Below are positions 28,262 through 38,550 of a DNA stretch of 64,000 nt, one piece after another; position 1 is the first letter of the stretch, and every line of letters starts with the position of its first letter. The notes beneath the pieces were generated by a model, which was not told where the DNA came from, did not search any database, and saw only the letters and a program-made list of their open reading frames with translations. A program made the translations under genes and the position numbers. The DNA comes from Ktedonobacteraceae bacterium. GTDB lineage: Bacteria; Chloroflexota; Ktedonobacteria; Ktedonobacterales; Ktedonobacteraceae. The stretch covers positions 62,001-126,000 of the forward strand of contig DASRBN010000042.1 in NCBI GenBank assembly GCA_035653615.1, read 5' to 3'.

Positions 28262-29086
28262 TTACTCAGTTGTCCCTTGCCAGAAGTAGGCCTGAAACGT
28301 GCAATACTCCTGAAATCCCAGGCGGCGATAGAGGTGCAGACCCATCGGCGAGGATTGTAACGTGCCAATATGATAGCCCCAGGTTCGCGCTTGTAATAAT
28401 GGAGCCACCGTCAGAGCGCTTCCAATCCCTTGATGCCGGACTTCTGGTAGCGTGGCCACATTGTATATTCCCGCCACACCTCCCGCGAGATACAGCAATG
28501 AGGTGGCTACTGGCTGATCTGCAAGCAGACCAAGATAATAATGAGCGGATGGATCATCCGTAAAACCATGCCTGGACACCAACTCTAAGAGGAGCGCCAG
28601 CCCCTCCTGTGGAATATCCGAACCGGCGGTCATGATACGAAGCCAGATTCGCAATGCTTCAGCGTCATGGATGCGTTCGATGGTTAGGGATGGTGGCAAG
28701 AAAACGGCTTCATCCAGGGCTTGCAGTTCAATGGCCATTCCAGGTGCCTCGTCCCCAAGCATCCAGCCACGCGCCTGGAGGTGACGGCCTAAATCCACTG
28801 GACGAGTGGATGGACCAATTAACCAGGCCATAGGAACCTGTTTAGTGGAGAACTCTCGCAGGTGCGCACCCAGAATCTCCTCCAGGCGGTCCTCCGGAAA
28901 GCGAGCATTGACGATTCCATTGGCGAGATGAAAAGGAAGGCCTGAAAAAAACCAGAGCAGATGAGGCTCTTCATATACCTGTGCTCCAAGTCCATGCGCG
29001 AAGTGTATCCATGCCGCGTGGGTATTGATCTCCATAGCATTGACGAGGGAAGAGGCAGAGAAATCTTTCAACACCGGATGTATCAT
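28262..29086 (-). CDS. GNAT family N-acetyltransferase
   Basis: 274 residues, about twice a single GNAT domain. The C-terminal half carries the acetyl-CoA loop VRHQGIGSALTVAPL and the closing YRRLGFQEY. The N-terminal half (HAAWIHFAHGLGAQVYEEPHLLWFFSGLP) resembles the degenerate partner domain of two-domain GNATs. Substrate unknown. A strong promoter lies about 160 bp upstream. Confidence 0.82.
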   Translation of the reverse strand: MIHPVLKDFSASSLVNAMEINTHAAWIHFAHGLGAQVYEEPHLLWFFSGLPFHLANGIVNARFPEDRLEEILGAHLREFSTKQVPMAWLIGPSTRPVDLGRHLQARGWMLGDEAPGMAIELQALDEAVFLPPSLTIERIHDAEALRIWLRIMTAGSDIPQEGLALLLELVSRHGFTDDPSAHYYLGLLADQPVATSLLYLAGGVAGIYNVATLPEVRHQGIGSALTVAPLLQARTWGYHIGTLQSSPMGLHLYRRLGFQEYCTFQAYFWQGTTE

Positions 29087-29246
29087 ATACTTTTCCTTCT
29101 TCTAGTGGAGCAGCAACTCCCAATCTCTCATGAGCTACTTTTCTTCAGGATACGGAGAAAACAGATGGCGAGCGTGATCAATGCTTCGCCCTGGGATAGA
29201 CAAGCATACGCGTGAAAGCCAGATTGGCGCGCGTTCTTTACAGAAG

Positions 29247-29275
29247 AGCATAGCACATGATGGTGTATTTGTCAA
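29247..29275 (-). promoter_or_regulatory. Promoter for the GNAT gene
   Basis: On the minus strand, TTGACA (29275-29270), 17 bp, TATGCT (29252-29247). The -35 box is perfect. The leader would be about 150 nt. Confidence 0.6.
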
Positions 29276-29475
29276 TGTTTCTACATAAATATAGCATGTA
29301 TAAATAATTGTTACACACTATTCTAGTAGAAAATAGCGAATGAAAAATGTGAAAAGGCATGAGCGTCTCCAAAAACGCAATCTTTCGACATTTACCTCGT
29401 AGCTCTTGCTCAGTCTGGGGAAAAATATGTTATACTCTAAATATGCCGGTCCGTTATTAGACGAGGAGGGCCTCC
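29276..29475. other. AT-rich divergent intergenic region
   Basis: This is part of a 389-bp gap between the GNAT gene and the small gene at 29476. It is AT-rich and shows no reading frame with a ribosome-binding site. A TATACT about 50 bp before 29476, preceded by TTGCTC at a rather wide 19 bp, may be the promoter of the small gene. Confidence 0.4.
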
Positions 29476-29799
29476 ATGGAGCAACCTGCGCCGCGTGCCA
29501 GATATGATGAGTTTGCCGAACAATTTACATCTGTCCTGTATGACAACTGGTCAGATATTCTCGTGATCATCAATCGACAATCGCCCCGTATTGCCGCTCT
29601 GCTGAAAGTGGCAACGCCTTCGGGCCTGAAACGCATCAATGGGAGCTGGCATATACAGGTAATGATCAAACGGGTGGTGCAGCGTGACAAGCTGCGTCAA
29701 CCACGTGATAATGAAGTCGTGGCCCAGGCGATCCGGACATGGGCGCACTCAGCAGCTCAATTGAAACTCCCACGCGTGACGGTGAATTTCGAATTCTAA
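29476..29799 (+). CDS. Small protein resembling the DnaX C-terminal (domain III) region
   Basis: 107 residues, with GAGGAGG ribosome site. The pattern NWSDILVIINRQSPRIAALLK, then a strand (WHIQVMIKR), then QRDKLRQPRDNEVVAQAI and a closing strand LPRVTVNFEF looks like the helix-strand unit after the ATPase core of bacterial DnaX (W..IL....SR..AALLK). In DnaX this region joins the clamp-loader subunits. A free-standing copy next to a peptidase gene has no known role. The similarity is judged by eye and may be coincidental. Confidence 0.5.
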   Translation: MEQPAPRARYDEFAEQFTSVLYDNWSDILVIINRQSPRIAALLKVATPSGLKRINGSWHIQVMIKRVVQRDKLRQPRDNEVVAQAIRTWAHSAAQLKLPRVTVNFEF

Positions 29800-29836
29800 A
29801 TCATAACAATCGCCTGGCTTAAGAAGGAGCCTCCCT

Positions 29837-30844
29837 ATGTCTACGGCTCAACCGAAAGTGCGAAGGCGCTTTCCCGGCTTGAATGTTGCTGCCCTGCAAC
29901 ACCCTTATGACCGTGCTGCCCTTGGCGCGCTACAGAAAGTTCCTGGCCTGGATATTGTGGTGCGCAAATTCATTGAACTGTATCCCGAACGTGTTGCCTA
30001 TATTATCAATGTCGCGCAAACAGTGCGCGTCTCCAAATTGCAGTGTTCACAATTGTATGCCCAACTCCAGGAGGCCTGTGCCATCCTTGATGTGGCTGAA
30101 CCTGAGTTGTATGTCGCTCAAAATCCTATCCCCAATGCCATTACAAGTGGGAGTAGTCATCCCTATATTATTTTAACTAGCGGTCTGCTCGATCTATTGA
30201 ACGAAGATGAGATGCTGGCTGTGATTGCTCATGAACTCGGCCACATTAAATCTGGGCATGTGCTTTATAAGACGATGGCTCGCGGTATCAGCCGGGGGCT
30301 TTCGATTATCGGAGACTTGACGCTAGGCATCGGACGCCTGGTCGGGCGAACGCTGGAGGCCACATTGCTCGAATGGGATCGCAAATCGGAATTTACCGCC
30401 GATCGTGCTGCCTTGCTGGTCGTACAGGACCCGCATGTAATGCTCACGCTGCTGATGAAATTTGCGGGTGGCTCGCTTTTCCAGCGTAATGAAATGAATC
30501 CACAAGAATTTTTAAAGCAGGCCGATCTGTATGAAGAGGTCGATGCAAGTATGCTCAATCGCATCTATAAACTGATGGTAGTAACAGCCGTGAACCATCC
30601 TCTCACCATTGTGCGCGCCAGGGAGATTCTCAACTGGTCGGACAGCCGCGAATACAAGGATATTCTCGAAGGCAACTATCCGCGCGCGAAAAGCTCGATA
30701 GAGAATCTTTCCGGCAATGCGGCAATGAATAATGCTACCGCATCACCAAAATATGCAGAGAATGGCCTGATTCGCTGCCCGCATTGCAACCGCGAACAAA
30801 CGAACCAGCGCTTTTGCAGCCTCTGCGGAGGTGCCATAGCATAA
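29837..30844 (+). CDS. M48 family metallopeptidase with C-terminal zinc ribbon
   Basis: 335 residues. The zinc-peptidase motif is AHELGH (His132, Glu133, His136), with the third ligand Glu in SEFTADRAAL. Relatives include HtpX, which degrades damaged membrane proteins. No clear transmembrane helix precedes the motif, so membrane location is uncertain. The C-terminus is a zinc ribbon (RCPHCNREQ, CSLCGGAI). The start follows AAGAAGGAG. The EamA gene begins 3 bp after the stop. Confidence 0.87.
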   Translation: MSTAQPKVRRRFPGLNVAALQHPYDRAALGALQKVPGLDIVVRKFIELYPERVAYIINVAQTVRVSKLQCSQLYAQLQEACAILDVAEPELYVAQNPIPNAITSGSSHPYIILTSGLLDLLNEDEMLAVIAHELGHIKSGHVLYKTMARGISRGLSIIGDLTLGIGRLVGRTLEATLLEWDRKSEFTADRAALLVVQDPHVMLTLLMKFAGGSLFQRNEMNPQEFLKQADLYEEVDASMLNRIYKLMVVTAVNHPLTIVRAREILNWSDSREYKDILEGNYPRAKSSIENLSGNAAMNNATASPKYAENGLIRCPHCNREQTNQRFCSLCGGAIA

Positions 30845-30846
30845 GC

Positions 30847-31767
30847 ATGCGGGGGAGAAAGAGTAACAGCTATCGCCTGGTCGGTTATCTGATGATAGCT
30901 ACAGCGGCAAGTCTTTTCGGCCTCAATGGCAACCTGTCACGGCTTCTTTTCGATGATGGTATTTCTCCTATTACACTCGTCGAATTTCGCATGCTGATTG
31001 GCGCGCTATGCCTTTTCTCGGTTTTACTCATTAGCCAGCGAAAAGGATTGAAGTTGCCACGTCACAGCTGGGGATGGATTGTGGCATTTGGCCTCTCGTT
31101 GGCATTGGTTACCTATACCTATTTCGTCGCGATCAGCCGTTTGCCGCTGGCAATAGCGCTGGTCATACAATTTACTGCCCCGGCATGGATGGTACTTGGG
31201 GTGGCAATCTGGCGCAGGCATTTACCCTCGCTCTATGTACTTGCGGCACTGGGACTGACCTTCGGCGGTGTTTTCCTGCTGACTGGCCTCTGGCACGCCA
31301 GCCTTAATGGTCTGGATCCGTTAGGCCTGGTCTATTGTCTGTTTGCTGTCGTTGCCTACATCGCCTATCTCCTGCTGGGACGCCAGGTCGGTAAGTATGT
31401 ACCGTCACTGACTGCCACAGCCTATGGTGCATTAGTAGCAAGTATATTCTGGTTTAGCGTGCAGCCACCCTGGGCTGTTCCGCACAATACCTGGAGTGCA
31501 GGTCATCTCTTCTTGATTCTGTTGGTAGGTATCATTGGTATGGCAATCCCATTCTGGCTTGTACTAGGCTCGCTCAGACGTATTGATGCGCCGCGTGTTG
31601 GCATCGCAAGTATGCTCGAGCTGGTAGCGGGCGGGATCATTGCGTACTTCTGGTTGGGCCAACTACTGGACGTATTGCAGATTGTAGGATGTGTGCTGGT
31701 GATGGGAGGCGTAATCATTTTACAATATGAAAGTTCGGAGGTTCCCGAAGTGAAAATTGTTGAGTAA
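30847..31767 (+). CDS. EamA/DMT family transporter
   Basis: 306 residues with about ten hydrophobic segments in two homologous halves, the usual drug/metabolite transporter layout. Segments such as LMIATAASLFGLNGNLSRLL and the second-half AYGALVASIFWFSVQPP are typical EamA. Such carriers export amino acids or metabolites. The start at 30847 lies 3 nt after the peptidase stop; an in-frame ATG at 30784 lies inside that gene. Coupled translation is likely. Confidence 0.85.
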   Translation: MRGRKSNSYRLVGYLMIATAASLFGLNGNLSRLLFDDGISPITLVEFRMLIGALCLFSVLLISQRKGLKLPRHSWGWIVAFGLSLALVTYTYFVAISRLPLAIALVIQFTAPAWMVLGVAIWRRHLPSLYVLAALGLTFGGVFLLTGLWHASLNGLDPLGLVYCLFAVVAYIAYLLLGRQVGKYVPSLTATAYGALVASIFWFSVQPPWAVPHNTWSAGHLFLILLVGIIGMAIPFWLVLGSLRRIDAPRVGIASMLELVAGGIIAYFWLGQLLDVLQIVGCVLVMGGVIILQYESSEVPEVKIVE

Positions 31768-31842
31768 TTAAAATTTCTTATAGCCATCTGCTACAAATTC
31801 AACACCGCTAACCGGAAAAAATAAAGCCAAAGGAGCTACCCA

Positions 31843-32889
31843 ATGGAACTCAACTGGAATCGCTACCGGCCAGCAGCAGGTGCCAACATCATCACGACGC
31901 TGGATTTGCACACGGCAGGCGAACCTTTTCGCATCGTTATAGGAGGAATGCCTGAGCTGAAAGGCTCGACGATACTGGAACTCCGGCGCTATATGCGAGA
32001 GCACTTTGATCATATTCGGCGAGCATTAATGTGGGAGCCGCGGGGTCACTTTGATATGTATGGCTGCATTCTCACACCGCCGGTATCGCCCGGGGCAGAT
32101 CTCGGCGTGCTCTTCATGCATAACGAAGGCTACAGCACGATGTGTGGACATGGCACAATTGCCCTGGCAACCGCGCTACTGGAAACAGGTGCGTTAGAAG
32201 CAAAAGGGCGGGAAACGCCCGTCAATTTCGACACACCGGCTGGATTAGTACGTGCCACTATTCACCTGGACAGCGAGGGCCACGTAGAACATGTCTCGTT
32301 TCTGAATGTACCGTCATTCCTGTATGCTCGCGACCTCAAAGTGGAATTGCCGCGTTATGGACATGTCAGCGTAGATGTGGCATTTGGTGGAGCTTTCTAT
32401 GCGATAGCCGCCGCCGAGCAGGTAGGCTTAAAAGTGGAGCCGGGACAAATCGAACAACTCGTTGCGGCAGGCGAGGCGATTACACAGGCAGTAAACACCA
32501 CTCTGGCTATCCAGCATCCGATTGAAGAGGATCTCGGCTTCCTCTATGGTACAATTCTCACCGGGCCGCCTGAAAATCCTGCCCATCACAGCCGCAATCT
32601 CTGCGTTTTCGGCAACGCAGAGGCGGATCGCTCACCCACAGGCACGGGGGTCTCTGCCCGGCTGGCACTGTTGCACGCTAAAGGCGAAATCGGTGAGGAT
32701 CAGGAAATCGCAATTGAAAGTATCCTGGGGAAAGCAAGCGTGTTTGGTGGTAGAATTGTGGGACGAGCAAAAGTTGGGCAGTATGACGCGGTCATACCCG
32801 AAGTAAGTGGCAGAGCCTTTATTACTGGCCGCCACGAGTTCATTATTGACCCGCGAGATGAACTGGGACAAGGATTTCTGATTGTCTAG
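31843..32889 (+). CDS. Proline racemase family, probable trans-3-hydroxy-L-proline dehydratase
   Basis: 348 residues. Proline racemases and 4-hydroxyproline epimerases use two catalytic cysteines. Here the first, Cys101 in STMCGHGT, is present; the second position is Thr266 in DRSPTGTG instead of Cys. A Cys/Thr pair is the mark of trans-3-hydroxy-L-proline dehydratase, which gives a pyrroline carboxylate rather than a racemised product. The start follows AAGGAG. No other hydroxyproline gene is next to it, so the pathway is inferred. Confidence 0.85.
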   Translation: MELNWNRYRPAAGANIITTLDLHTAGEPFRIVIGGMPELKGSTILELRRYMREHFDHIRRALMWEPRGHFDMYGCILTPPVSPGADLGVLFMHNEGYSTMCGHGTIALATALLETGALEAKGRETPVNFDTPAGLVRATIHLDSEGHVEHVSFLNVPSFLYARDLKVELPRYGHVSVDVAFGGAFYAIAAAEQVGLKVEPGQIEQLVAAGEAITQAVNTTLAIQHPIEEDLGFLYGTILTGPPENPAHHSRNLCVFGNAEADRSPTGTGVSARLALLHAKGEIGEDQEIAIESILGKASVFGGRIVGRAKVGQYDAVIPEVSGRAFITGRHEFIIDPRDELGQGFLIV

Positions 32890-32900
32890 TGCCTTTCCGC

Positions 32901-32930
32901 TTGACTTTCTCAGGTTTGAGAGTATACTCT
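32901..32930 (+). promoter_or_regulatory. Promoter with 12-bp palindrome over the -10 box
   Basis: TTGACT (32901-32906), 16 bp, TATACT (32923-32928). The perfect palindrome AGAGTATACTCT (32919-32930) covers the -10 box. It would drive the GNAT gene at 32993. Confidence 0.5.
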
Positions 32931-32992
32931 GCCTACAGAGAAACAGCAGGAACTGGACCTTTCCCAGACCTCCCGGTGGGGATTGAAAGGAC

Positions 32993-33643
32993 ATGACGCT
33001 TCCATTTGCAAATAGCGAGCAGCCTCTGGGCACTTTCTGGCAGATGAGCCTCGCCTCATCTCCGGCAGTTGAGATTTCACCTCGTGTGCCTGCGAACTTC
33101 AAGCAGGTCGGCGCTGAAGAGACTCCTGCGCTTGCCCAGGCGATGGGAAATACCGAAACAACAGAAGTGCTTCGCCGCTTCTCTACTGGACGGCGCTGTT
33201 ACGCGGCTATGGTTGGCAATGTCCTTGCCGCCTATGGCTGGGTAAGCCTTGAGGAAGAGGAAATTGGAGAACTTCACCTGCACATCCGTCTTGCCAGAGG
33301 TGAAGCCTACATCTGGGACTGTGCCACGATACCAGCATATCGCGGACAGCGCCTTTATCCTGCACTACTAACCTACATTGCGAGACAATTGCAAAGCGAG
33401 GGCCTGAGCCGGATATGGATTGGGGCCGATAGCGATAATTACGCCTCCCAAACCGGCATGGCTCTTGCCGGTTTCCAGCCGATTGCAGATATCGTCGATA
33501 CTTGCGTGCTGGCTCTGCGCCGCCTCTGGCTGCGGGGGCGACCAGGTGTGCCCGAAGACCTCGTGGCAGATATACGACGGATGGTATATGGCGATCGCGC
33601 TTTCGCCTGGCAAGAAGCCGCATCACACATTAGCCAGAAGTAG
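32993..33643 (+). CDS. GNAT family N-acetyltransferase
   Basis: 216 residues. The acetyl-CoA-binding stretch is ATIPAYRGQRLYPALLTYIARQL, with the strand WDCATI before it, and GMALAGFQPI closes the fold. The N-terminal 60 residues look specific to this protein. A GAAAGGA ribosome site precedes the start. Substrate unknown. Confidence 0.78.
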   Translation: MTLPFANSEQPLGTFWQMSLASSPAVEISPRVPANFKQVGAEETPALAQAMGNTETTEVLRRFSTGRRCYAAMVGNVLAAYGWVSLEEEEIGELHLHIRLARGEAYIWDCATIPAYRGQRLYPALLTYIARQLQSEGLSRIWIGADSDNYASQTGMALAGFQPIADIVDTCVLALRRLWLRGRPGVPEDLVADIRRMVYGDRAFAWQEAASHISQK

Positions 33644-33666
33644 GGATGATTATTAAGGAGGCTCCA

Positions 33667-34263
33667 ATGCCTATTGAACTGGAAACAACCATTATCACGG
33701 TTATTGTGGCACTGATCGTCGGGCTTCTGACAGCGGCAGGCTCCTATATCATTGGCTCCAGGCAACTGAAACAAAACGACGAAAAAACGCACCGGGAGTT
33801 GGAACTAGAACTCAATAGGCTTCGAGAGGAGCAAAAACAATGGATAACCAATCTGCAATCCGCCTATGAACTGGAAAAATACAAAGCTCGCATTACCTCA
33901 TATCCCGAAGTATTCACCATTATCGGGAGGTTATCCCACAAAGCAAAGGTACCGGCAACAGCAGAACACGCGAAAGCCATTGCTGAAGAACTGAATGAAT
34001 GGCTCTATTCGACCGGAGGCATGGTCGCAGAGCCAGGTACGCGCGGTGCTCTTTTGAAGCTTCGCGATGCCTGTTTCACATGGAATAAACGCAGAGAAAG
34101 GCCAGACGACCTCTATAAATGGCGAAGCTATTCTTTGCTTCTGCTGAGAAACGACTTAGGCATCAAGGGGCTTGAGTCTTTTGACTATGGTCAAATGGCC
34201 TCCCTCATTGAAAGAGTGAAAGAAGAGGTCAACCGGGCCACTCAAGAGGATATCTTCGTGTGA
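33667..34263 (+). CDS. Membrane-anchored coiled-coil protein of unknown function
   Basis: 198 residues from the ATG at 33667 (AAGGAGG upstream). An N-terminal helix (TIITVIVALIVGLLTAAGSYII) anchors it, followed by a charged coiled coil at about 35-65 (EKTHRELELELNRLREEQKQW) and a soluble helical domain. No family was recognised. It starts 23 bp after the GNAT stop and probably shares its transcript. Confidence 0.7.
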   Translation: MPIELETTIITVIVALIVGLLTAAGSYIIGSRQLKQNDEKTHRELELELNRLREEQKQWITNLQSAYELEKYKARITSYPEVFTIIGRLSHKAKVPATAEHAKAIAEELNEWLYSTGGMVAEPGTRGALLKLRDACFTWNKRRERPDDLYKWRSYSLLLLRNDLGIKGLESFDYGQMASLIERVKEEVNRATQEDIFV

Positions 34264-34327
34264 AGAATATCCCCTTCATCCCAGGATCGCGATAACGCTA
34301 CTGCATCACAAAGTCACAAATTAAGGC

Positions 34328-35233
34328 TCAACGGATAAATTGTTCCCTGACGCTCCCCGGATGAACGCGTTCCTGGCGATAGCTCTCCTGGTAGGCATCG
34401 ATGACAATCTTGCAAATCTCCCTGGGGTCATCGGAAAGCAGCAGTAATCCGGCATCCTGGGGCAGGATTTTTTCTGAGGCCAGCATTGTGTCGCGGATCC
34501 AGTTGATCAGTCCGGCCCAATACTTTGAGTCGTAGAGGATTACTGGAAAGTGGCTCACCTTCTTTGTTTGAATCAATAACAGGGCTTCGAAGAGTTCGTC
34601 CATGGTGCCGAAACCACCGGGGAAGATGATAAAAGCCTCGGCGTATTTGACGAACATCGTTTTACGCACAAAGAAGTATTTAAAGTCAAGCGAGATATCG
34701 AGATAATCGTTTGGCCCTTGTTCGAAAGGCAGCTCGATGTTGCAACCTATGGATACGTTACCACCCTCCTGCGCCCCCTTATTGCCGGCCTCCATGATAC
34801 CGGGGCCGCCACCGGTGATGATACCAAATCCGGCCTGGGCAAGTAAGCGCGCCGTCTCCACGGCAGCAATGTAGGCCGGATCATCTGGCTTTGTGCGCGC
34901 AGAGCCAAAGATGGCTACCGAGGGTGGAATATGCGAAAGCGCATCGAAGCCCTCCACAAACTCGCTCATGATGCGAAAAACACGCCAGGGATCAGTGCTG
35001 GTGAAATCAAAATGTATGGCGCGATCAAGGGCATGCTCATCTTCCTTGACCTGCTCCTGCGGCTCCGGCTGTGATGGGCTGACTAGCTTTCTCGCGGGAC
35101 GATAGAGTAAGCGTTCGTCCTCGGTTGAAGCTCCCTGGGGACGGAACTGACGATAGCGAAACGTAGATTTCCCATTTTTCTTGCCATTGTTGCGACCATT
35201 ATTGTTATTGTTACGACCGTTATTTCGACTCAT
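34328..35233 (-). CDS. LOG family protein (TIGR00730-like)
   Basis: 301 residues. The Rossmann-type fold has [14 protein letters not shown] and the catalytic-site motif [13 protein letters not shown]. Family members hydrolyse cytokinin or other nucleoside monophosphates to free base and ribose phosphate. The first 23 residues are an Asn/Arg/Gly-rich tract ([19 protein letters not shown]) of low complexity, unusual for the family. Its start overlaps the end of glgB by 14 nt, so the two are translationally coupled. Confidence 0.85.
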   Translation of the reverse strand: MSRNNGRNNNNNGRNNGKKNGKSTFRYRQFRPQGASTEDERLLYRPARKLVSPSQPEPQEQVKEDEHALDRAIHFDFTSTDPWRVFRIMSEFVEGFDALSHIPPSVAIFGSARTKPDDPAYIAAVETARLLAQAGFGIITGGGPGIMEAGNKGAQEGGNVSIGCNIELPFEQGPNDYLDISLDFKYFFVRKTMFVKYAEAFIIFPGGFGTMDELFEALLLIQTKKVSHFPVILYDSKYWAGLINWIRDTMLASEKILPQDAGLLLLSDDPREICKIVIDAYQESYRQERVHPGSVREQFIR

Positions 35234-37247
35234 CGATACTATTCCCTTCTTCCGTACTAATTTGCCGCCGCTTCAAAATTACTGTACTAAGAGGTGGCAG
35301 GGTTAGTAGTATAGAATGCGGACAGGACTGCCAATAAATAGGCCCGCTCGGCATCGGTTGTTTGTTCTCCAGCCCGCTGCCACCATAGCGCTGTGCGTCA
35401 CTGTTCATTATCTCGTAATATTCACCTGCCCGTGGTACGCCAAGTCGATACCCATGACGCGGTATAGGGGTGAAGTTACAAACGAATAGAAGCGTGTCCT
35501 CCGCCTTATGGCTGCGCCTCATAAAGGAGATGACGCTGTTATCTGAATCATGTGGATCGATCCATAAAAATCCCTCCGGGTCGGTATCCAATACTGTGAA
35601 CGCAGGCTCCTTTTGATAGAGGGCGTTCAGGTCGCGCACGAAATCGCGCAGCTGGGCATGAAATGGGCTGCTGGGTGGTTCGAGCAGGTGCCAATCCAGG
35701 CTCTCCTTGAAGTTCCACTCGCTCCACTGTCCGAATTCGCCGCCCATAAAAAGCAATTTCTTGCCCGGATGCCCCCACATATAGCCGAAGAAGGCGCGTA
35801 TACTGGCAAAGCGCTGCCAGAGGTCGCCGGGCATCTTGTTGATCAACGAGCCCTTGATGTGTACAACCTCATCATGAGACAGCGGCAGAATGAAGTTCTC
35901 TGAATATGCATACATGAGAGAAAAGGTAATGTAATTATGATGATAGCGCCTGTAAATGGGATCGAGATGCATGTACTCCAACATGTCATGCATCCAGCCC
36001 ATGTTCCATTTAAATGTGAAGCCTAAGCCACCAACATAGGTGGGACGTGTTACCAGCGGCCAGGAAGTGGACTCTTCTGCGATAGTTGCCGTTCCGGGCT
36101 GCTCCGCATAGACGGCCTCATTCAATTGGCGCAGGAAATTCACAGCCTCCAGGTGTTCTCTACCACCATACTGGTTGGTGACCCATTCGCCTGATCTGCG
36201 CATATAATCAAGATAGAGCATGGATGCTACCGCGTCGACGCGCAGGCCGTCAATGTGGTATTCCCGCAACCAGAAGAGAGCGCTGGCAATGAGGAAGTTG
36301 CGCACTTCGCTACGGCCATAGTCGAAGACATAGGTTCCCCATTCTTTGTGTTCACCCTTGCGTGAGTCAGCATACTCATAAAGGTGGGTGCCATCAAAGT
36401 AGCTCAAGGCATAGCCATCCTTGGGAAAATGCGAAGGAACCCAATCGAGGAACACACCAATGCCCTGCTGGTGCATATAATCCACGAAGTACTGGAAGTC
36501 TTCAGGCGTGCCGAAACGACTCGTCGGCGCGTAGTAGCCGGTGACCTGGTAACCCCACGAGCCATCATAGGGATATTCAGTAATCGGCATAAGCTCGATA
36601 TGGGTGAATCCCATATCTTTGACATATTGCGCCAGCTCCACCGCCAGCTCACGATAGGTCAGGAAGCGGTCTTCTTCAGGCGCTCCTTCAACATGGCGCT
36701 CAGGAATATGCTTCCAGGACCCCAGGTGTACCTCGTAAATCGAGATGGGTGCGTTCAAGTCCTGATGCCTGCCGCGCTGATCCATCCAGGCATCATCCCC
36801 CCATTGGTGCTGGTGGATGCTGGCGACGATGCTGGCATTGTTCGGACGCAGTTCGAAAGCAAAACCGTAGGGGTCGGTCTTATCGATGGCATAATGGTTG
36901 TAACGCGAGAGGATAGCGTATTTGTAGATGATTCCTTCCTTCAGGCCGGGGATAAAGCATTCCCAGATGCCCAGGTCGTTGTGCCGCAGGTGCATCGGAT
37001 GAGCGCTACGATTCCAGCCGTTGAAATCTCCTATCACCGAGACAGTGCGCGCGTTGGGAGCCCAGACGGCGAAATTGACGCCCTCGACGCCATTGAAAGT
37101 GGCGGGATGGGCACCCATCTTCTCATAGATACGGTAATGCTTGCCCTGCCCAAACAGATACAGGTCAAAATCGGTGAAGATCGTCGGCATATCTTGCCCA
37201 ATGACCTCTAGCTTTTCCGGCGCACCATGCTGCTGCGGTACTGTCAT
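35220..37247 (-). CDS. glgB: 1,4-alpha-glucan branching enzyme
   Basis: 675 residues from the ATG at 37247, preceded by GGAG. An N-terminal CBM48 domain ([20 protein letters not shown]) leads to the GH13 barrel with its four motifs: [18 protein letters not shown] with the nucleophile Asp, [10 protein letters not shown] with the acid Glu, and LSHDEVVH. The C-terminal beta domain follows. It makes alpha-1,6 branches in glycogen. No other glg gene is nearby. Upstream in-frame ATGs at 37265 and 37316 lack good ribosome sites. Confidence 0.96.
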   Translation of the reverse strand: MTVPQQHGAPEKLEVIGQDMPTIFTDFDLYLFGQGKHYRIYEKMGAHPATFNGVEGVNFAVWAPNARTVSVIGDFNGWNRSAHPMHLRHNDLGIWECFIPGLKEGIIYKYAILSRYNHYAIDKTDPYGFAFELRPNNASIVASIHQHQWGDDAWMDQRGRHQDLNAPISIYEVHLGSWKHIPERHVEGAPEEDRFLTYRELAVELAQYVKDMGFTHIELMPITEYPYDGSWGYQVTGYYAPTSRFGTPEDFQYFVDYMHQQGIGVFLDWVPSHFPKDGYALSYFDGTHLYEYADSRKGEHKEWGTYVFDYGRSEVRNFLIASALFWLREYHIDGLRVDAVASMLYLDYMRRSGEWVTNQYGGREHLEAVNFLRQLNEAVYAEQPGTATIAEESTSWPLVTRPTYVGGLGFTFKWNMGWMHDMLEYMHLDPIYRRYHHNYITFSLMYAYSENFILPLSHDEVVHIKGSLINKMPGDLWQRFASIRAFFGYMWGHPGKKLLFMGGEFGQWSEWNFKESLDWHLLEPPSSPFHAQLRDFVRDLNALYQKEPAFTVLDTDPEGFLWIDPHDSDNSVISFMRRSHKAEDTLLFVCNFTPIPRHGYRLGVPRAGEYYEIMNSDAQRYGGSGLENKQPMPSGPIYWQSCPHSILLTLPPLSTVILKRRQISTEEGNSIDESK

Positions 37248-37472
37248 TACCTGAACTCCTGGCATTACTACAAATATTCTTCTATAAAACAAACGTTCCA
37301 AACGAGTTGGTATCAAATATATTTTGCATGCATAAGCATATCATAAGTGGGAAGAGTTATGAGTACGTTGCGCTGCAAGCTTTGCCCAGGGCTGTTAGCT
37401 CCCCCTTTACCATATTACGTTTGATATCGTATGATGGTTCCTGACGATATACATAACGCAGGAGAATCCTCT

Positions 37473-38534
37473 ATGCAGCTAATTCCCGGCCAGGATAGTT
37501 TTTTTGATCTTGGCGTTCATCGTGTAATAGAACCAGGAGGAACGCTGCCCCAGCCTGCCTGGAAACTCGATAATACTCCTATTGCGCGCCCATCCGAAAC
37601 GCTGGTTAACGTACATGCGCTGCACATCGATTCGGCCAGCTTCACACAGATAGCAATTGCATGTGATCGCGATTCCACCCGCATAAGAAAGCACATCCTG
37701 GATATTGTGGCACAGCGCGGCAAAATGCATAATCCCGTTACCGGCTCCGGCGGCGTCCTGATTGGGACAATACAGGAACTCGACGAGGTATTCGGCAAAA
37801 CTCATGGATTGGCTATAGGAGATACCATTGTGAGCCTCACCTCGTTAAGCTGGTTACCATTGTATTTAGAGACTATTTTTGCTATCCACCCGGAGCGTTG
37901 CGAGGTAGAGGTTCGCGGCAAGGCGATATTTTTCCGCGGCAATCCGGTCAGCAAACTTCCAGGGGATCTGCCACAGTCCATCGTAGTTGCAGCCCTCGAC
38001 GTGGCAGGCGCTCCCGCGCGAGTTTCGACGCTGGTAAGCCCGGGCATGCGCGTCACGGTGCTGGGAGCAGGAGGCACCGCCGGGCTACTGACCCTGTGCG
38101 CCATACGACAAAAATTTGGAAGGAATGGGCAGATCATTGCTATCGAGTACAGCGAAAAAGCGCTGCGAGATATCGAGACTTTAAAGGTTGCTGATGTCCT
38201 TGTCCAGGGCGATGCAACATGTCCGCTTGAACTGGTCGAGCGGGTAAGAACAGCTTGCGGGAAGTCTGACTACCAGGCGCATCTCGCGATCAACGTGGTG
38301 AATGTTCCCAATACTGAGTTTGCTACTATCCTGCTGACCCGGGCGGATGGTCGTATTCTCTTCTTCAGCATGGCCACAAGTTTTACTGTGGCAGCATTAG
38401 GCGCCGAGGGCATGGCCCGCCAGGTCGAGATGCATATCGGCAATGGCTATATGCCAGATCATGGAGGAGTTGCGCTACAACTCTTGCGCGACTATCCCGG
38501 CCTGCGTGAGATCTTTACGAGACGCTTTGGCTAG
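37473..38534 (+). CDS. kdd: L-erythro-3,5-diaminohexanoate dehydrogenase
   Basis: 353 residues. The N-terminal pattern GVHRVIEPGGTLPQPAWKLDN, then HIDSASFTQI and RGKMHNPVTGSGGVLIGT, is characteristic of the lysine-fermentation enzyme that oxidises 3,5-diaminohexanoate to 5-amino-3-oxohexanoate with NAD(P). The cofactor fold is MRVTVLGAGGTAGLLTL. The start at 37473 follows GGAG; an in-frame ATG at 37431 has none. A KamB-like gene follows 16 bp later, which supports the assignment. Confidence 0.88.
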   Translation: MQLIPGQDSFFDLGVHRVIEPGGTLPQPAWKLDNTPIARPSETLVNVHALHIDSASFTQIAIACDRDSTRIRKHILDIVAQRGKMHNPVTGSGGVLIGTIQELDEVFGKTHGLAIGDTIVSLTSLSWLPLYLETIFAIHPERCEVEVRGKAIFFRGNPVSKLPGDLPQSIVVAALDVAGAPARVSTLVSPGMRVTVLGAGGTAGLLTLCAIRQKFGRNGQIIAIEYSEKALRDIETLKVADVLVQGDATCPLELVERVRTACGKSDYQAHLAINVVNVPNTEFATILLTRADGRILFFSMATSFTVAALGAEGMARQVEMHIGNGYMPDHGGVALQLLRDYPGLREIFTRRFG

Positions 38535-38550
38535 AGGATTATGAAAAGAT

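Noticed and set aside
36384-37211. 275-codon plus-strand frame opposite glgB
   Set aside because: It is the antisense of a clear branching enzyme with all its GH13 motifs and has no recognisable protein pattern.
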